This document shows, piece by piece, positions 52,365 through 61,773 of a stretch of 64,000 bases of DNA (positions within the stretch are counted from its first letter, which is position 1; every line of letters starts with the position of its first letter). Source of the stretch: Pusillimonas sp. TS35 (lineage in GTDB: Bacteria > Pseudomonadota > Gammaproteobacteria > Burkholderiales > Burkholderiaceae_B). The notes under the pieces were generated by a model that saw only the letters and a list, made by a program, of their open reading frames with translations, searched no databases and was not told the origin of the DNA. The stretch covers positions 248,001 through 312,000 of the forward strand of contig NZ_WWER01000003.1 of NCBI RefSeq assembly GCF_009857885.1. Direction: 5' to 3'. The position numbers and the translations under genes are program-made.

Positions 52365-53870
52365 GTGACACAAATTTCTTATGCCTTGCAGGCTAAACAG
52401 CAGACCACCCTTACGCCTCGCCTGCAACAATCCGTCCGGCTGCTTCAGATGTCGACGCTGGATTTCAACCGCGAAGTCGCACAAGCCATTGCTTCCAATC
52501 CCTTTCTGGAAGAACACGACGAAGAGTCGTCCTCCGCCGAAGATACGGCGAATCCGCACGCGACACCGCAGATCATGGAGGACGACGCGGAACGCCCTGT
52601 GGCAGCCTCGAATGCGGACGCGCTTGGCAGCGCCGCCGACGATGCGTTCGACAGTGCCGCCGCATCCCCCGATATCCAACAGCTGGACGCCATGCCGGCC
52701 GAACAGCCCGCGTATGCAGGCGACTACCCTTCAAATCGGCGCGATGACATGCCTGACACCGACGTGGGCCAATGGGCACACAGCGAATACACGCTGCAGG
52801 ACGCGCTGCTCGCCGATCTGTGCGGTTTTGCGCTCAGCGAGCGTGATCGCTGTCTGGCGATTTATGTGATTGAAGCCATCGATGACGACGGCTACTTGCG
52901 TACGCCGCTTGAAGAGCTGGCAGGCCCCGAGGCGTTTGCGCCACCGGTCAAGCGCGCCGAATGGGAAACCGCACTGCGGCTGGTGCAGCATCTGGGCGCA
53001 CCGGGCGTTGGCGCGCGCACGCTGTCGGAATGCCTGACGCTGCAGTTACAAGCCATGGAAGAGGATACCCCAGGCCGCGGACACGCCTTGCGCATTGTGC
53101 AGGATCAACTTGAGCGTCTGGGCCGCTGCGATTATGCGGGCATTGCGCGGGCCATTGGCTGCACTGAAACCGAAGCGCGTGAAGGTGGGCTGCTGATTCG
53201 CGGCCTCACGCCGCGCCCGGGCCATGATTACGGCGATGTGGATCCCTCGTGTTATGTGGTACCTGATGCCTTCGTGCGCAAGGCGGGCAAAGCCTGGGTC
53301 GCATCCAGCAACCCGGAGGCAGTGCCGCGCGCACGCCTGAACGATACCTACGCCAAGCTGTTTCGCCAGACGCGCCACGGCGACCGCGCGATGATGTCAC
53401 AGGCGCTGCAGGAGGCGCGCTGGCTGATGCGCAGCCTGGAACAGCGCACCCAGACGATACAGCGCGTGGCCCAGGCCATTGTGGCGCGGCAACAGACCTT
53501 TTTCGAGTACGGCGATGTGGCGCTGCGCCCCCTGATGCTCAGCGAAATCGCGCAGGAACTGGAGATGCATGAGTCCACTGTCTCGCGCGCCACAAGCAAT
53601 AAGTATCTGGCCACGCCGCGCGGCATTTATGAATTCAAGCATTTCTTTACGCGTGAGCTGGCAACCCGATCCGGCGGCACCTGCTCCGCCGGCGCGGTGC
53701 GCGCATTGATCCAGGAGATGATCGACGAGGAGAACCCGCGCGAGCCACTGTCAGACGTGGTGCTGGCGAGCATGCTTGCCCGAGAGGGCATCATGGTGGC
53801 GCGCCGCACGGTTTCCAAATACCGCGCCCAGATCAAGTACCCGCCCGCCGAGCTGCGCCGCGCGCCGTAG
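52365..53870 (+). CDS. rpoN: RNA polymerase sigma-54 factor RpoN
   Basis: Sigma-54, 501 aa. Region I: QTTLTPRLQQSVRLLQMSTL, the Gln/Leu-rich activator-response region. Region II (about 45-140) is acidic and variable. Core-binding region about 140-340 (LQDALLADLCGFALSERDRC onward). Then MHESTVSRATSNKYLATPRG, the DNA-binding helix-turn-helix, and the RpoN box as ARRTVSKYR near the C-terminus (consensus ARRTVAKYR). The GTG at 52365 has AAGGGG upstream; the frame further up lacks similarity. The genomic context is unlike the usual lptB-rpoN-hpf order, so this may be a second or relocated copy. Confidence 0.95.
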   Translation: MTQISYALQAKQQTTLTPRLQQSVRLLQMSTLDFNREVAQAIASNPFLEEHDEESSSAEDTANPHATPQIMEDDAERPVAASNADALGSAADDAFDSAAASPDIQQLDAMPAEQPAYAGDYPSNRRDDMPDTDVGQWAHSEYTLQDALLADLCGFALSERDRCLAIYVIEAIDDDGYLRTPLEELAGPEAFAPPVKRAEWETALRLVQHLGAPGVGARTLSECLTLQLQAMEEDTPGRGHALRIVQDQLERLGRCDYAGIARAIGCTETEAREGGLLIRGLTPRPGHDYGDVDPSCYVVPDAFVRKAGKAWVASSNPEAVPRARLNDTYAKLFRQTRHGDRAMMSQALQEARWLMRSLEQRTQTIQRVAQAIVARQQTFFEYGDVALRPLMLSEIAQELEMHESTVSRATSNKYLATPRGIYEFKHFFTRELATRSGGTCSAGAVRALIQEMIDEENPREPLSDVVLASMLAREGIMVARRTVSKYRAQIKYPPAELRRAP

Positions 53871-54026
53871 TCGACGCGCCTATATCTCGCATGCCGCCCG
53901 CCAGCCTGTGGTTCTCCACTGTCGGACCGCCATGCGCAGGCGGGAGCGCGCAATGAGACCCCATGACTACAATGGTGCTCACTGCCCCTTGCCGATCCCA
54001 GGCGGGCGAACAACGGATCGTCGCTT

Positions 54027-55031
54027 ATGACCGCCTCCACCTTACCTGCAATCGCGCTGCTGGGCACCGGCGGCACCATTGCCGCCACGGCAGCGCATGC
54101 CAGTGCTGTCACAGATTACGATGTCACTGAAGGCGTAGATGCTTTGCTCGCCGTCGTGCCCGAGCTTGCCACGCTGGCGCATATCGTCCCGCATCAGGTG
54201 TTCAACACCGATAGCCGCTACATGACCGGCGACCATCTGCTGCGCCTCTGCGCGGCCGTGCAGGCAGCGCTTGACCAGCCCGCTATCGCCGGCGCTGTCG
54301 TCACACATGGCACCGACACTATCGAGGAAACAGCTTATTTCCTGAACCTGATGCTCAAAAGCGCCAAGCCCGTCGTACTCACTGGTGCGATGCGGCCGGC
54401 CTCGGCCTTGAGTGCCGACGGCCCCATGAATCTGTTCGACGCTGTTGCCGTGGCCGCCTCGCCAGCCGCGCGCGGCCACGGTGTGCTGGTGGCCATGAAT
54501 GGCGCCATCCATGGCGCCCGGGAGGTTTCCAAGCATCACACGACGCAGGTACAGGCGTTTTGGTCGGGCGAGGCCGGCTGCATGGGCTCTATACAGGGTG
54601 GCGTGGTCTCGCTGTGGCACACGGCCTTGCGCGCCCACACGATGGAAACGCCATTCTCGCTACAGGCGCTGGCCGGCGGCGAGGCCCTGCCCCGGGTCGA
54701 CATCCTCTACGATCACCAGGACGCTGGCGCTCATCTGTGCCAGGCCAGCATCCAGGCCGGCGTCGACGGGATCGTAATCGCTGCCATGGGTAATGGCAGC
54801 CTGTCCGCCGGCATGCAGGCGGGCGTGAAGGCCGCCTCAGAACATGGCCTGCTTTGTATACGCAGCACCCGCACCGGTGCGGGCCCCGTCACCCACAGCC
54901 GCGACGACGACGCTCTGGGTACCCTCTGTGCCAATACGCTCAATCCGCAGAAAGCCCGCATCCTCTTGATGCTCGCTCTAACCGTAACCGGCGACCGGGC
55001 GGCGATCCAGGGACTCTTTGAGCGTTATTGA
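54027..55031 (+). CDS. Asparaginase
   Basis: Asparaginase/glutaminase family, 334 aa, hydrolysing asparagine to aspartate and ammonia. First catalytic Thr in ALLGTGGTIAATAAH (residues 11-25), second in VTHGTDTIEETAYF, lysine in VVLTGAMRPASALSADGPMN. It has no signal peptide, so it is cytoplasmic although the sequence style is that of type II enzymes. Between rpoN and the convergent pseudouridine synthase gene; no evident functional link to either. Confidence 0.93.
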   Translation: MTASTLPAIALLGTGGTIAATAAHASAVTDYDVTEGVDALLAVVPELATLAHIVPHQVFNTDSRYMTGDHLLRLCAAVQAALDQPAIAGAVVTHGTDTIEETAYFLNLMLKSAKPVVLTGAMRPASALSADGPMNLFDAVAVAASPAARGHGVLVAMNGAIHGAREVSKHHTTQVQAFWSGEAGCMGSIQGGVVSLWHTALRAHTMETPFSLQALAGGEALPRVDILYDHQDAGAHLCQASIQAGVDGIVIAAMGNGSLSAGMQAGVKAASEHGLLCIRSTRTGAGPVTHSRDDDALGTLCANTLNPQKARILLMLALTVTGDRAAIQGLFERY

Positions 55032-55057
55032 CTCATATACAAGCGAGGTGTGCGCCC

Positions 55058-56149
55058 TTACTCCAGCAGCCGCAAGCCGCTTTCGAAGCAACGACGGTCG
55101 CCCGTGAACGGGTCATCGAACGCAATGCGCCGCGCCAACAACTGCAATGGGCGCGAATAATCTTCCGCATCAAGGGCAGCCCCCGCGGCGGCACCTTCCC
55201 CATACAGCGTGTCATTGAGAATAGGGCACCCCAGCGCCCGCATATGCACCCGCAACTGATGCTTGCGCCCCGTCAGCGGCCGCAGCACATAGCGGCCAAG
55301 CGCCGCAGGGCGCACGGCCTCGGAAACACGCCCATTGGCGGACAATACTTCAGATGTGGCATCCGAAGCAGGCGCATCCGCCCTTTGCGAAGCCGCGGCA
55401 TCCAGCCCCAGCACCTCCACCAGCGACACCTCGGTCAGGCTGTTGGGCGCACCCTCCATCACCCGCATCGTCAACCGCCCCGGCTCGGGCTCGATGCGGG
55501 CCTCATAGACCAGCGTCTCGCCCACTGCGCCCCGCGCCGGCGCCAGCGCCTCATACTCCTTGGCCACCGCCCGCGACTGGAATAGTGACTGGTAGGCACC
55601 GCGTGCGGATGGATCGATACAGAACACCAGCACGCCCGCCGTTTCGCGGTCGAGCCGGTGCAGAGGCGTCAGCCAGGGCGCCTCTAGATCGCGCCGCAAA
55701 CGCGTGAGCGCCGTTTCCCGCAGATGCCGTCCGCCGGGCGTGCTGGCCAGAAAATGCGGCTTGTCCACCACCACCAGGCGGTCGTCGCGGAACAGCACGG
55801 ACATATTGAATGGCACATCCGCCTCATTCGGCACCTCGCGGTAATACCATAGCCAAGTGCGCGGCCGATAAGGGCTGTGGGCCCGCTGCGGCACGCCCTC
55901 GGCGTCGACAATGTCGCCGCGCGCCAGCCGCTCAGCCAGCACCTCGGGCGCAATGAAGGGGAAGCGCCCTGGCAGGTAGTCGCCCAGCGTGCGCCAGGGG
56001 CCATCAGGCAGATAGACGCGGCTCGCGCCGACGCCGTCGCGGGCAGGCAGCGGCGCCGCGGCGGGCAGCCGACCGCCCGCCGAGGGATAGTTACGACCCA
56101 CGATGGAAACGTCGCTGCACGGTGCCAGCCACGCAGGAGCAAGCATCAT
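55058..56149 (-). CDS. RluA-family pseudouridine synthase
   Basis: RNA pseudouridine synthase of 363 aa. Catalytic motif HRLDRETAG at 164-172 (aspartate 167), LVVVDKPHFLASTPGG as the family lead-in, and RKHQLRVHMRALGCPILNDTLYG at the C-terminus. It resembles the RluA/TruC-type enzymes with a long N-terminal extension; the target (rRNA or tRNA position) cannot be told from sequence. Three bases separate it from the upstream permease gene, so they may share a transcript. Confidence 0.9.
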   Translation of the reverse strand: MMLAPAWLAPCSDVSIVGRNYPSAGGRLPAAAPLPARDGVGASRVYLPDGPWRTLGDYLPGRFPFIAPEVLAERLARGDIVDAEGVPQRAHSPYRPRTWLWYYREVPNEADVPFNMSVLFRDDRLVVVDKPHFLASTPGGRHLRETALTRLRRDLEAPWLTPLHRLDRETAGVLVFCIDPSARGAYQSLFQSRAVAKEYEALAPARGAVGETLVYEARIEPEPGRLTMRVMEGAPNSLTEVSLVEVLGLDAAASQRADAPASDATSEVLSANGRVSEAVRPAALGRYVLRPLTGRKHQLRVHMRALGCPILNDTLYGEGAAAGAALDAEDYSRPLQLLARRIAFDDPFTGDRRCFESGLRLLE

Positions 56150-56152
56150 CCA

Positions 56153-58789
56153 TCACGCCGCCGCAGGCCCGGGCCCACCCTGACGGCGTATGCGCACGCC
56201 CTGCCAGAACCAGATCAAGGCCAGGAGCAGCAGCGCGGGCACATACACCCAGAAGTCAGACGGCCGGGCGGGGTTGGGGATCAGCACCTTGTTGATATCC
56301 CAACCTTGTTCCCAGCCCGCCTTGCGCGCTTGGCTGCCGAAACGCACAGCCGCAATCTGAGCCGTGTCACCCATCGCCATGACTGTCAAACCCGCCTCAG
56401 ACAAGCGTTTCATGCCCGCCGCATCACCTTTGAGCGAGGAGCCCTCGGGCAGCGCCGGCAGCGGCACCGCCACTGTCTTCTGCAACTCTTCCCCTTCCAG
56501 ATTCATGCCGCTCAGCACGGCCACCAGGCGGCCACCATCGCGCATTCCTTCGGAGATCTTGTAAAGCTGCGAAGGCGGATGCGCCTCGTATTTGGGTGCA
56601 ACATAGTTCATGAACCAGTCGGGGCGAAACAGCATGAAGGTAACCAAGAACAGCAACAATATCTCGACCCAATTGCAACGTACACGCATCCAGAACAACG
56701 TCGCCGCCGCAAAGGTGAGCGACGCCAATGTGGCCCCCCCTACCACCAGTACCAATTCCCACCAGCTGTCGACACCGATCAGCAACAGCATGGGGTTGAA
56801 GATGAACATGAAGGGCAGCACTGCGGTGCGCAGCGCGTAGGTGACGCCCTGGATGCCGGTCTTGATGGGATCTTCGCCCGAAATGGCTGCGGCGGCGAAC
56901 GTGGCCAGCCCCACAGGCGGCGTGATGTCGGCCATGATCCCGTAATAGAACACGAACATATGCACAGCGATCAGCGGGATCACCAAGCCACTTTGCGCAC
57001 CCAGTTCGACCACCACCGGGGCCATCAGCGTTGCCATCAGGATGTAGTTGGCGGTGGTGGGCATGCCCAGGCCAAGCACCAGGCAGACGGCCGCGGTGAA
57101 GAACAGCATGGCCAGTACACTGCCCATCGACACCAGCTCAACAAATGCCGTCATGCGCAGACCCAGGCCAGTGAGTGTAATGGCACCCACGATCAGCCCG
57201 GCCGTGCCGCAGGCAATGGCAATGCCGATCATATTGCGGGCGCCTTCCTGCAAGCCCACGACGGCCTCATCAACACCTTGGCGCATGCCAGGCCACATGG
57301 GCTGCCCACGGAACCAGGCAATGATGGGCCGCTGCGTCACCATTTGGATCAACATGCCCACTGCCGCCCAGAAGGCCGACAAGCCCGCCGACAACTGCTC
57401 CACCGAGAGGCACCACACCAGGATGCCAATGGGGATCAGGTAATAAAGACCGGCCCGTACCGTCGGCCAGGGTTCCGGCCGTACGGGGTTGGTGATACTG
57501 ATATCGGTAGGCAGGTCCGGGTGCGCGGCAGCCACCCTGAGCAGCCATACATACAGCACGGCCAGCAGCGCCAGCAATATCCAGATTGCGGCCGCGCCAG
57601 CCGCCGCCTGCACGCCTACGCCTATCCAATACACCAGCCCCATTACCACGAGTGTACCGGCGATACCCATGCCCCAGCCGGCAATCTTCTGCAGCGGCGT
57701 GCGCGGCTTGCCCGTGGACATCATGGGCTGGATGCCCAGCTTCAGCGCTTCCAGATGAACGATGTAGAACAATGCGATGTAGGAAATCGTCGCGGGCAGA
57801 ATGGCGTGGCGAATGATGTCGGTATAAGGGATGCCCACGTATTCGATCATCAGGAACGCGGCCGCGCCCATCACCGGCGGCATGATCTGCCCATTGACCG
57901 ACGATGCGGTTTCGATTGCGCCCGCGCGTATGCCGCCGTAGCCGGCGCGCTTCATCAGCGGGATGGTGAAAATGCCACCCGTCACCACGTTGGCTACCGA
58001 CGAGGCCGACACAATGCCATTGACGGCAGACGACACCACCGCCACTTTGGCCGGCCCGCCGCGCAGGTGCCCCAACAGCGCGAACGACACTTGCATCATG
58101 TAGTTGCCTGCGCCGCAGCGGTCCAACAGCGAACCGAGCAACACGAAAATGAAGATGTACGATACCGACACGCCCAGCGCCACCCCATATACACCTTCGG
58201 TTGTCAGCCACATGTGCGACACCAGACGCTCGAGCGACGCCCCGCGATGCGCCAGCGCGTCGGGCAGCCATGGGCCCAGGAACACATAGGCGACAAACAC
58301 CGCGCCCAATACCGCCATGGGTGCACCCAGCGAGCGCCGCGTTACTTCAAGCAACAGCAGTAGCCCAATCGAGGCCGTGACGATATCCATCGTCGTGGGA
58401 ATACCCGGCCGGGAAGCGAGCTCTTTGTAGAACAGAAAGAGATAGGCGCCGCAAAAACCGGCGATGATCGCAAGCACCCAGTCGTACCAGGGCATCCTGT
58501 CGCGCGGCGAACGCTTGCGCGCGGGATAGGCCAGATAACCCAGGAACATGGCAGTGCCCAAGTGCAAAGCCCGCGCCTCGGTATCGTTGAAAATGCCGAA
58601 ATTCAGTGCGAAAGGCAGCGGCGAGGCGAACCAGAGTTGATAAAGCGACCAAACAATCGCGCCGATGAAAAGTACGGCGCCGGTAAAGCCGCCCACCGAG
58701 CGGCCGCCGCGATCAACGTCGGCCACGAGTTGTTCGAGTTGAGCATTCGTCTGTTGCTCAGCAGATGCCGGCTGTGTGTGCGTGCTCAT
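56153..58789 (-). CDS. TRAP transporter fused permease, TAXI type
   Basis: Fused small and large TRAP permease subunits (DctQ plus DctM) in one chain, 878 aa, the form that works with TAXI receptors. About 18-20 transmembrane helices. Large-subunit signatures include VVSSAVNGIVSASSVANVV, AIETASSVNGQIMPPVMGAA and GLGMPTTANYILMATLMAPV. The C-terminal 130 residues contain a soluble extracytoplasmic part (about 745-850) before the last helix and a basic tail. Start at 58789 (MSTHTQPASAEQQ) has AGGAACATTC upstream. Imports an organic acid with a sodium or proton gradient; substrate unknown. Confidence 0.94.
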   Translation of the reverse strand: MSTHTQPASAEQQTNAQLEQLVADVDRGGRSVGGFTGAVLFIGAIVWSLYQLWFASPLPFALNFGIFNDTEARALHLGTAMFLGYLAYPARKRSPRDRMPWYDWVLAIIAGFCGAYLFLFYKELASRPGIPTTMDIVTASIGLLLLLEVTRRSLGAPMAVLGAVFVAYVFLGPWLPDALAHRGASLERLVSHMWLTTEGVYGVALGVSVSYIFIFVLLGSLLDRCGAGNYMMQVSFALLGHLRGGPAKVAVVSSAVNGIVSASSVANVVTGGIFTIPLMKRAGYGGIRAGAIETASSVNGQIMPPVMGAAAFLMIEYVGIPYTDIIRHAILPATISYIALFYIVHLEALKLGIQPMMSTGKPRTPLQKIAGWGMGIAGTLVVMGLVYWIGVGVQAAAGAAAIWILLALLAVLYVWLLRVAAAHPDLPTDISITNPVRPEPWPTVRAGLYYLIPIGILVWCLSVEQLSAGLSAFWAAVGMLIQMVTQRPIIAWFRGQPMWPGMRQGVDEAVVGLQEGARNMIGIAIACGTAGLIVGAITLTGLGLRMTAFVELVSMGSVLAMLFFTAAVCLVLGLGMPTTANYILMATLMAPVVVELGAQSGLVIPLIAVHMFVFYYGIMADITPPVGLATFAAAAISGEDPIKTGIQGVTYALRTAVLPFMFIFNPMLLLIGVDSWWELVLVVGGATLASLTFAAATLFWMRVRCNWVEILLLFLVTFMLFRPDWFMNYVAPKYEAHPPSQLYKISEGMRDGGRLVAVLSGMNLEGEELQKTVAVPLPALPEGSSLKGDAAGMKRLSEAGLTVMAMGDTAQIAAVRFGSQARKAGWEQGWDINKVLIPNPARPSDFWVYVPALLLLALIWFWQGVRIRRQGGPGPAAA

Positions 58790-58978
58790 GAATGTTCCTA
58801 TTGAGTACCTGGAATTGATGCCGCGCACGTCGCGCGCGGCGAGCCGGTCTAGCGGCCGTCGGGGACATTGCCACCGCCGGTGCGGTGCTTGGACGGCAAG
58901 CGGCGGCTTGTGGCCGCCCAGTGAGGATATGAAACGAAGCGATCGGGATACGCCGCCACCCTGGCGAGTGGCGAATGC

Positions 58979-59000
58979 GGCACGCCCGGGCGGGCGTGCC
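58979..59000. other. Strong stem-loop between TRAP receptor and permease genes
   Basis: GGCACGCCC / GGGCGTGCC, a perfect 9-bp stem with a 4-nt loop (10 bp with a 2-nt loop), about 35 nt after the receptor stop codon. No T-run. Likely protects the receptor mRNA end or limits read-through. Confidence 0.6.
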
Positions 59001-59035
59001 TGCGCATCCATATACCTGCAAACCCGCCTGCCAGC

Positions 59036-60034
59036 TTACAGCAGGCCCTTTTCCTTGAAGTACTTTTCGGCTCCCGGATGCAACGGTGCCGTCAGGCCGT
59101 CCTTCACCATTTTCTTGGGATCCAGGTGGGCCAGTGCAGGGTGCAGCTTCTTGAAGTCTTCGAAGTTGTCGAACACCGCCTTGACTACGGTATAGACAGC
59201 CTCATCGGACACATCGGCCGAGGTCACGAACGTGGCCAGCACACCGTAGGTATCGGTGGGCTGCGGGTTGGCTGCGTACATACCGCCCGGGATCGTTGCC
59301 TTGGCGTAATAGGAGTGATCGGCAACCAGCTTGTCCACCACAGGGCCCGTCAAGGGCACCAATTGGGCGCCGCAGGTGGTGGTGGGATCCTGAATGTTGG
59401 CCGAGGGATGGCCCACGCCATAGAAGAAGCCGTCGATCTTGCCGTCGCACAGTGCGGCGCCGTGCTCATCGGGGCGCAGTTCGGACGCCAGCGCAAACAT
59501 CTTGTAGTCATCGCCGCGCGCTTTCAGCAGAACATCCATGGACGCACGCGTGCCCGAACCGGGGTTGCCCACGTTGAAACGCTTGCCCTTGAAGTCATCG
59601 AAGGACTTGATGTTGGCTTCTTTGCGCGCCACCACGGTGAACGGCTCGGGGTGGATAGAGAACACCGAGCGCAACTTCTTGAACGCGCCTGCATCCTTGA
59701 ACTGGCTTTCGCCGTTGTATGCGTTGTAGCCGACGTCGGACTGCACCACGCCCAGATCAAGCTCGCCCGCCTTAATGGTGTTTACGTTGAACACGGAGCC
59801 GCCGGTGGATTCGACCGAGCAGCGCAGGCCGTGCTTGGCGCGGTCTTTGTTGACCAGTCGGCAGATCGCCCCGCCCGCGGCATAGTAAACACCCGTGACA
59901 CCGCCGGTGCCGATGCTGACGAATTTCTGTTGGGCCACAGCCGGCAACGGCGCGGCCACGGCCGCTGCCATGGCGGCTGCACCTGCGGAAAGAACCAGGC
60001 GCCTGCCCAGCGTAGAAGCGAAGAATTTATGCAT
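59036..60034 (-). CDS. TAXI-family TRAP transporter solute receptor
   Basis: Periplasmic receptor, 332 aa. Signal peptide with RR near the start ([20 protein letters not shown]) and cleavage near PAVA-Q. Family pattern: [24 protein letters not shown], then [18 protein letters not shown] and [20 protein letters not shown]. Start at 60034 has AGGGAGATCAGT upstream. It lies 246 bp before the fused permease on the same strand; the stem-loop between them may raise receptor expression relative to permease. TAXI receptors often bind glutamate or other dicarboxylates; ligand here unknown. Confidence 0.94.
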   Translation of the reverse strand: MHKFFASTLGRRLVLSAGAAAMAAAVAAPLPAVAQQKFVSIGTGGVTGVYYAAGGAICRLVNKDRAKHGLRCSVESTGGSVFNVNTIKAGELDLGVVQSDVGYNAYNGESQFKDAGAFKKLRSVFSIHPEPFTVVARKEANIKSFDDFKGKRFNVGNPGSGTRASMDVLLKARGDDYKMFALASELRPDEHGAALCDGKIDGFFYGVGHPSANIQDPTTTCGAQLVPLTGPVVDKLVADHSYYAKATIPGGMYAANPQPTDTYGVLATFVTSADVSDEAVYTVVKAVFDNFEDFKKLHPALAHLDPKKMVKDGLTAPLHPGAEKYFKEKGLL

Positions 60035-60150
60035 ACTGATCTCCCTGACGTAGTAGTCGTTGCCGGCTCGTAGCCCGCATACATTAGCGTACACCGCAGT
60101 GTTTCCGCGGCTGGCTTCCAGCCGGGTATCCTACAACGTCTAACAGTTCG

Positions 60151-61644
60151 TCACAGGTTTTTTGGATCGGGGTTTGCCCTAGTTTTCATGGAACTGTCAA
60201 ACGTGGAATACGCGGGCGGTGCTTCCGAGGGTGCTTCCGCAGATGTCTCCGATGATGCGTCGGAAATCACATCGCTCGGCGCCTCGGATGCGGCAAGCAC
60301 CAGGCGCTCGACCTCGAAATCGGCGTTCAGCGGCTCGAGCGCGGGCAAGCTGCGATGGGCGCGCGAGGACAGCTCGCCGAACCGCGACACTTTGCCATAC
60401 AGGCCTTGCTGGCCCGCTACGGCAGTGACCGCGCTGTTGTAGTGCCGGCTCACCGTATCCAGCGTTTCGCCAAGTTTGCGCAGGCGCTCGGCCACCACCG
60501 CCACCTGGTTGTATACATCTCCGGCCCGCGCGCTCAGTTCATGCGCCTGTTCATTGCTGCGCGCCACCATCCACAGGTTGGCCACTGTTTTCAGGATGGG
60601 CATCAGCGTAGTATGCGACACCATCACGACATTGCGCTGATAACCGTAGTCGAAGAGCTCTCGGCTATGTTTCATGGCTTCGATATACGCCGGCTCGATT
60701 GGCAGGAACATCAGCACGAAGCCTGGGCTGCGCACACCCACGAGATTGCTGTAATCCTTGTTGCTCAAGTCATCGATGTGGTTGCGCACCGCACGCACAT
60801 GAGCATCCATCGACGCCTGCAGCGCCGCTTCGTCGGACGCGGCCACCGCGCGCTCGTAGTCCACCAGCGACACCTTGCTGTCGATCACGATATGCTTGCC
60901 GTCGGGCAGCCGAATGACAAAATCGGGCTGCCGCTGGGCGCCCTGGCCGTCGCGCATGCGCGGCTGCGCGTCATAGTGATCGCCCTTCATCAGCCCGGCC
61001 AGCTCCAGCGCCCGCTCAAGTTGTACCTCGCCCCAATTGCCGGCGGTTTTCTTCTGGCCTTTGAGCGCCGTGGCCAGATTGCCGGCCTCATCGCTGATCC
61101 GCAGGCCCAGCTCGGCCACGCGGCGTATCTCCGCCCCCAGCGACGCATTGCCGCGCACGGTTTCATCGTGCACCTGATTGACACGGGCCTGGAAACGGTC
61201 GATCTGCTCGCGCAGAGGCTTGAGCATGACATCGAGCGAGTGTTGGCTGTCACGCTGGAAATGGCGACCCTTCTCTTCCAGAATCTGGCTCGCCAGGCTC
61301 TGGAACTCGTGCCGAAGCTGGACGCGCGACTGATCGAACGAGGCCTGCAACTGCTGGATCGATTCGAGCCGGGCCGCATGGGCGGCACGCAGCTCGGCAA
61401 GCTCGCGGTCCAGCGCCGCTGCGCGCTGCATCTGTGCCTGGGCGCGCGCCTCGCCGTCGTCTCGGGCGGCGCGCGTTTCGGCCAATCGAGCCTCGAGCGC
61501 GTCGATCGCTGCGTCGCCACGCACCAGCTCGATCCGCAGCGCAGCCATCCGCCAGGCGGCCGCCAGGGCCGCGAGCACGGCGCCTATCGCCACACCGCCC
61601 AACAGCAGCCAGACGGGCGCCAGATTCGAGGCCAATTCCATCAT
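60151..61644 (-). CDS. rmuC: DNA recombination protein RmuC
   Basis: RmuC family, 497 aa. One N-terminal transmembrane helix (about 8-33), a coiled coil (about 40-190, rich in Ala, Glu, Arg and Gln) and the RmuC domain (about 190-430) with KTAGNWGEVQLERALELAGL, PDFVIRLPDGKHIVIDSKVSL and FVLMFLPIEPAYIEA, resembling a PD-(D/E)XK nuclease fold. It limits sequence inversions at short repeats in E. coli. The C-terminal tail is Ser/Glu/Ala-rich with repeated SDASSETSAEAPSEAP-like units. Start at 61644; 61641 is an alternative. Confidence 0.94.
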   Translation of the reverse strand: MMELASNLAPVWLLLGGVAIGAVLAALAAAWRMAALRIELVRGDAAIDALEARLAETRAARDDGEARAQAQMQRAAALDRELAELRAAHAARLESIQQLQASFDQSRVQLRHEFQSLASQILEEKGRHFQRDSQHSLDVMLKPLREQIDRFQARVNQVHDETVRGNASLGAEIRRVAELGLRISDEAGNLATALKGQKKTAGNWGEVQLERALELAGLMKGDHYDAQPRMRDGQGAQRQPDFVIRLPDGKHIVIDSKVSLVDYERAVAASDEAALQASMDAHVRAVRNHIDDLSNKDYSNLVGVRSPGFVLMFLPIEPAYIEAMKHSRELFDYGYQRNVVMVSHTTLMPILKTVANLWMVARSNEQAHELSARAGDVYNQVAVVAERLRKLGETLDTVSRHYNSAVTAVAGQQGLYGKVSRFGELSSRAHRSLPALEPLNADFEVERLVLAASEAPSDVISDASSETSAEAPSEAPPAYSTFDSSMKTRANPDPKNL

Positions 61645-61773
61645 TTCAAGTTCCAGATTGTTGCGCGATTGCCATCCCCATATTGCGGGGCATGATAAAT
61701 TACACCGCTAATCATAGTCGTACGGGGCTGGCGCCGGCAGGCGCCAGCCGCACAGCAAGCATCGGACAGTATC

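Noticed and set aside
55877-58363. 828-codon open frame on the + strand
   Set aside because: Antisense to the TRAP permease and pseudouridine synthase genes; composition is His/Arg/Gln-rich as expected from the reverse frame of a GC-rich gene.
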